50,355 nt of DNA, from NCBI RefSeq assembly GCF_030611305.1, contig NZ_JAUWQB010000018.1, forward strand, positions 1 through 50,355, read 5' to 3'. Of the stretch, positions 46,619-50,355 are shown in pieces. Origin of the DNA: Desulfobacula sp. (GTDB lineage: Bacteria; Desulfobacterota; Desulfobacteria; Desulfobacterales; Desulfobacteraceae). Numbering within the stretch: the stretch's first letter is position 1; every line of letters begins with the position of its first letter. The notes below the pieces were generated by a model that had not been told where the DNA came from, ran no database searches, and saw nothing but the letters and a program-made list of their open reading frames with translations. The translations under genes were made by a program, and so were the position numbers.

Positions 46619-47740
46619 ATGAAATTTTCGTTTGACAAAAAAGATATTCTGGACGTTCTTTCAAAAATTCAGGGATTAACAGGAAGAAAAACCAATTTAG
46701 CCATTACATCTGATATTCTTATCAAAGCAATGGGATCTGGAATCACTATCACAGCCAATGATCTGGAAACCATTTTTCTTGGGACCTATGAGGCCCAGGT
46801 GGAAACAGAAGGTGTTTTATCTATTAATTCGAAAAAATTTTTTGAAATTATCAGAGAATACCCGGAAAATAAAATTTTTATTAATGAAATAGAAAACAGA
46901 TGGGTTGAAATTGGAAAAGGAGACAGTATTTTTCATATTGTATCTTCTGATTATGAAAATTTTCCTGAGACACCGATCATAGAAAATATAGAATTTATTG
47001 AAATTAATTCCACAGATCTGAAAAAGATGGTTGATGTAGCCTCTATTGTGAATTATTCAGGTGAAGAAAAACGGATTTATGTTATAGGATCCCTGATTGA
47101 AAAAATATCAACAGATGCTGGCGAAAGATTAAGAATAGTATCAACGGATTCAAGACGGCTTCATTGTTATGATACAGAGTTCAAAGGAGAACTCTTGTTA
47201 CCGGATGAAAGTGTGATTATTCCTAAAAAAGGGTTGTCTGAATTGAGCAAATTCATCGACAGCAGTAAAGGTGGTATAAAAGTGGGAGTTAAAAACAACC
47301 ACTTTATTTTTCAAAATAAAAATGAATCCATCATGATCAAACTTCTTGAAGGAGAGTATCCTGATTATAAACCCGTGATAAATCACGAAAACATGATTCC
47401 CATTGAAATGGACAAAATTATGTTTTCAACCCTTATGAAGCGGGTATCTATTTTAACCTCTGATGATTACAAAAGCGTGATTTTAAATTTCAAGAACAAT
47501 GAGCTTTTGGTTACTATTACCAATCCTGAAATAGGCGAATCAAAAGAGCAGATGATGATCTCATTTTCCGACGAAGAAATTAAAAGTGCCTTTAATCCGA
47601 GATATTTTATAGAAGCCCTAAGTCTTTTTGAAGAAAACATGGTTGTTATAAATATTAAAGACAGTAAAAGTCCTTGTATTATTAAAGGTCTTGATGATGA
47701 TAAACTTGTTTGTGTAATAATGGCGATGCATATATCATAA
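46619..47740 (+). CDS. dnaN: DNA polymerase III sliding clamp (beta subunit)
   Basis: 373 residues, usual beta-clamp length, with three repeated clamp domains of about 120 residues. The landmarks are MKFSFDKKDILDVLSKIQGLT at the start, RRLHCYD in domain II (STDSRRLH), EGEYPDYKPVI in the domain II/III link, and NPRYFIEAL near the end. The MAMHIS ending replaces the usual MPMRL pocket residues, a mild variant. It encircles DNA and tethers polymerases. AAGGA lies 7 bp before the ATG. It is co-oriented with gyrB 14 bp downstream; dnaA and recF are not in between. Confidence 0.96.
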   Translation: MKFSFDKKDILDVLSKIQGLTGRKTNLAITSDILIKAMGSGITITANDLETIFLGTYEAQVETEGVLSINSKKFFEIIREYPENKIFINEIENRWVEIGKGDSIFHIVSSDYENFPETPIIENIEFIEINSTDLKKMVDVASIVNYSGEEKRIYVIGSLIEKISTDAGERLRIVSTDSRRLHCYDTEFKGELLLPDESVIIPKKGLSELSKFIDSSKGGIKVGVKNNHFIFQNKNESIMIKLLEGEYPDYKPVINHENMIPIEMDKIMFSTLMKRVSILTSDDYKSVILNFKNNELLVTITNPEIGESKEQMMISFSDEEIKSAFNPRYFIEALSLFEENMVVINIKDSKSPCIIKGLDDDKLVCVIMAMHIS

Positions 47741-47745
47741 CATAG

Positions 47746-50178
<2,433 letters not shown>

Positions 50179-50243
50179 TAGAGTTGTTTAAAATAAAAGG
50201 CTGGTGAACAGATCCCCCAATTCACCATCAAAAAAAATAAAAA

Positions 50244-50355
50244 ACCCCGTTGCGCTTGATGGCTCAAGCAGATAGAATATTTGTGCAACCAAAAAACTAT
50301 CATCAACGGGGTGAAATAAATATGACACAAGGCGTGCTACCATTCAAGTATGAAC
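50244..50355 (+). mobile_element. Left end of an IS1380-like insertion sequence (truncated by window end)
   Basis: About 65 bp after gyrB, ACCCCGTTG (50244-50252) is repeated in inverted form as CAACGGGGT (50304-50312). This is followed by the start of a transposase-like frame. The outer end probably lies at the CCCCGTTG run. The far end is outside the window, so target duplication cannot be seen. Confidence 0.6.
50322..50355 (+). CDS. Transposase start, IS1380-like (truncated by window end)
   Basis: Eleven codons are visible from ATG 50322: MTQGVLPFKYE. I recall this opening from IS1380-family transposases. It is preceded by inverted-repeat sequence CCCCGTTG...CAACGGGG, as expected for an insertion sequence end. 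Eleven residues are too few for more than a tentative call. Confidence 0.55.
   Translation, partial: MTQGVLPFKYE

Noticed and set aside
50203-50226. Terminator hairpin after gyrB (GGTGAA...TTCACC)
   Set aside because: The 6-bp stem has a 12-nt loop and is followed by A's, not T's, on the gyrB strand; on the other strand no gene needs it within the window.

Overview
The window looks like chromosomal DNA of a strictly anaerobic Desulfobacterota bacterium, probably Desulfobacteraceae-like. The reasons are a class III (oxygen-sensitive) ribonucleotide reductase with its activase, a single-chain pyruvate:ferredoxin oxidoreductase, two sigma-54 activators, a multi-HAMP-type chemoreceptor with a large che cluster, and many proteins of a style I associate with sulfate reducers. 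This placement is an inference; there is no rRNA or other taxonomic marker here.

Layout. (1) 1-10.6 kb, all on the + strand, is a chemosensory locus. It holds the tail of a chemoreceptor ending in a strong terminator, a CheR-like methyltransferase without the usual N-terminal domain, and a tightly packed trio of metallo-beta-lactamase-fold hydrolase, HDAC-type deacetylase and small GNAT acetyltransferase. Then follow cheR, cheD, cheY, cheX, cheB, cheA, a second cheY-cheX pair and a further single receiver protein. No cheW is visible. CheA carries an internal tandem repeat resembling the MshEN (c-di-GMP-binding) motif. (2) 10.6-16.3 kb on the - strand: NtrC-type regulator, RNase G and a two-part radical SAM protein. 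(3) 16.3-21.8 kb on the + strand is a five-gene operon: asnS, a methyltransferase, a LarA-type racemase, a hotdog thioesterase and a HisH-HisF fusion of eukaryotic HIS7 style. (4) 21.8-27.2 kb is a mixed region: HD hydrolase, histidine kinase, panC, secreted LPP20-like protein, mobB and a HTH/molybdate-type binding regulator. Two decayed gene tails lie in its gaps, one from an ABC ATPase and one resembling shikimate kinase.

(5) 27.2-31.4 kb on the - strand: nrdD-nrdG-alr behind a good sigma-70 promoter containing a palindrome. (6) 31.4-38.4 kb: small membrane protein, Nudix hydrolase, NifA-like activator and an RND efflux adaptor/pump pair. (7) 38.4-45 kb on the - strand: XRE-cupin regulator, MaoC-like hydratase behind an acyl-CoA synthetase that has lost its middle, a LysM/OapA-like M23 peptidase, and PFOR. 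(8) 45.2-50.2 kb on the + strand: an RdgC-like protein, an unnamed partner, a very AT-rich palindromic spacer, dnaN and gyrB. The window ends in the first codons of a transposase that resembles IS1380.

Most genes are ordinary housekeeping or signalling genes. The most interesting points are the reversible-acetylation gene set beside the chemotaxis genes, the MshEN-like repeat in CheA, the eukaryote-like HisHF fusion, the RdgC-partner pair next to dnaN-gyrB, and three collapsed genes. No tRNA, rRNA or CRISPR array was seen. All functional statements come from reading motifs by eye; no database search was possible.
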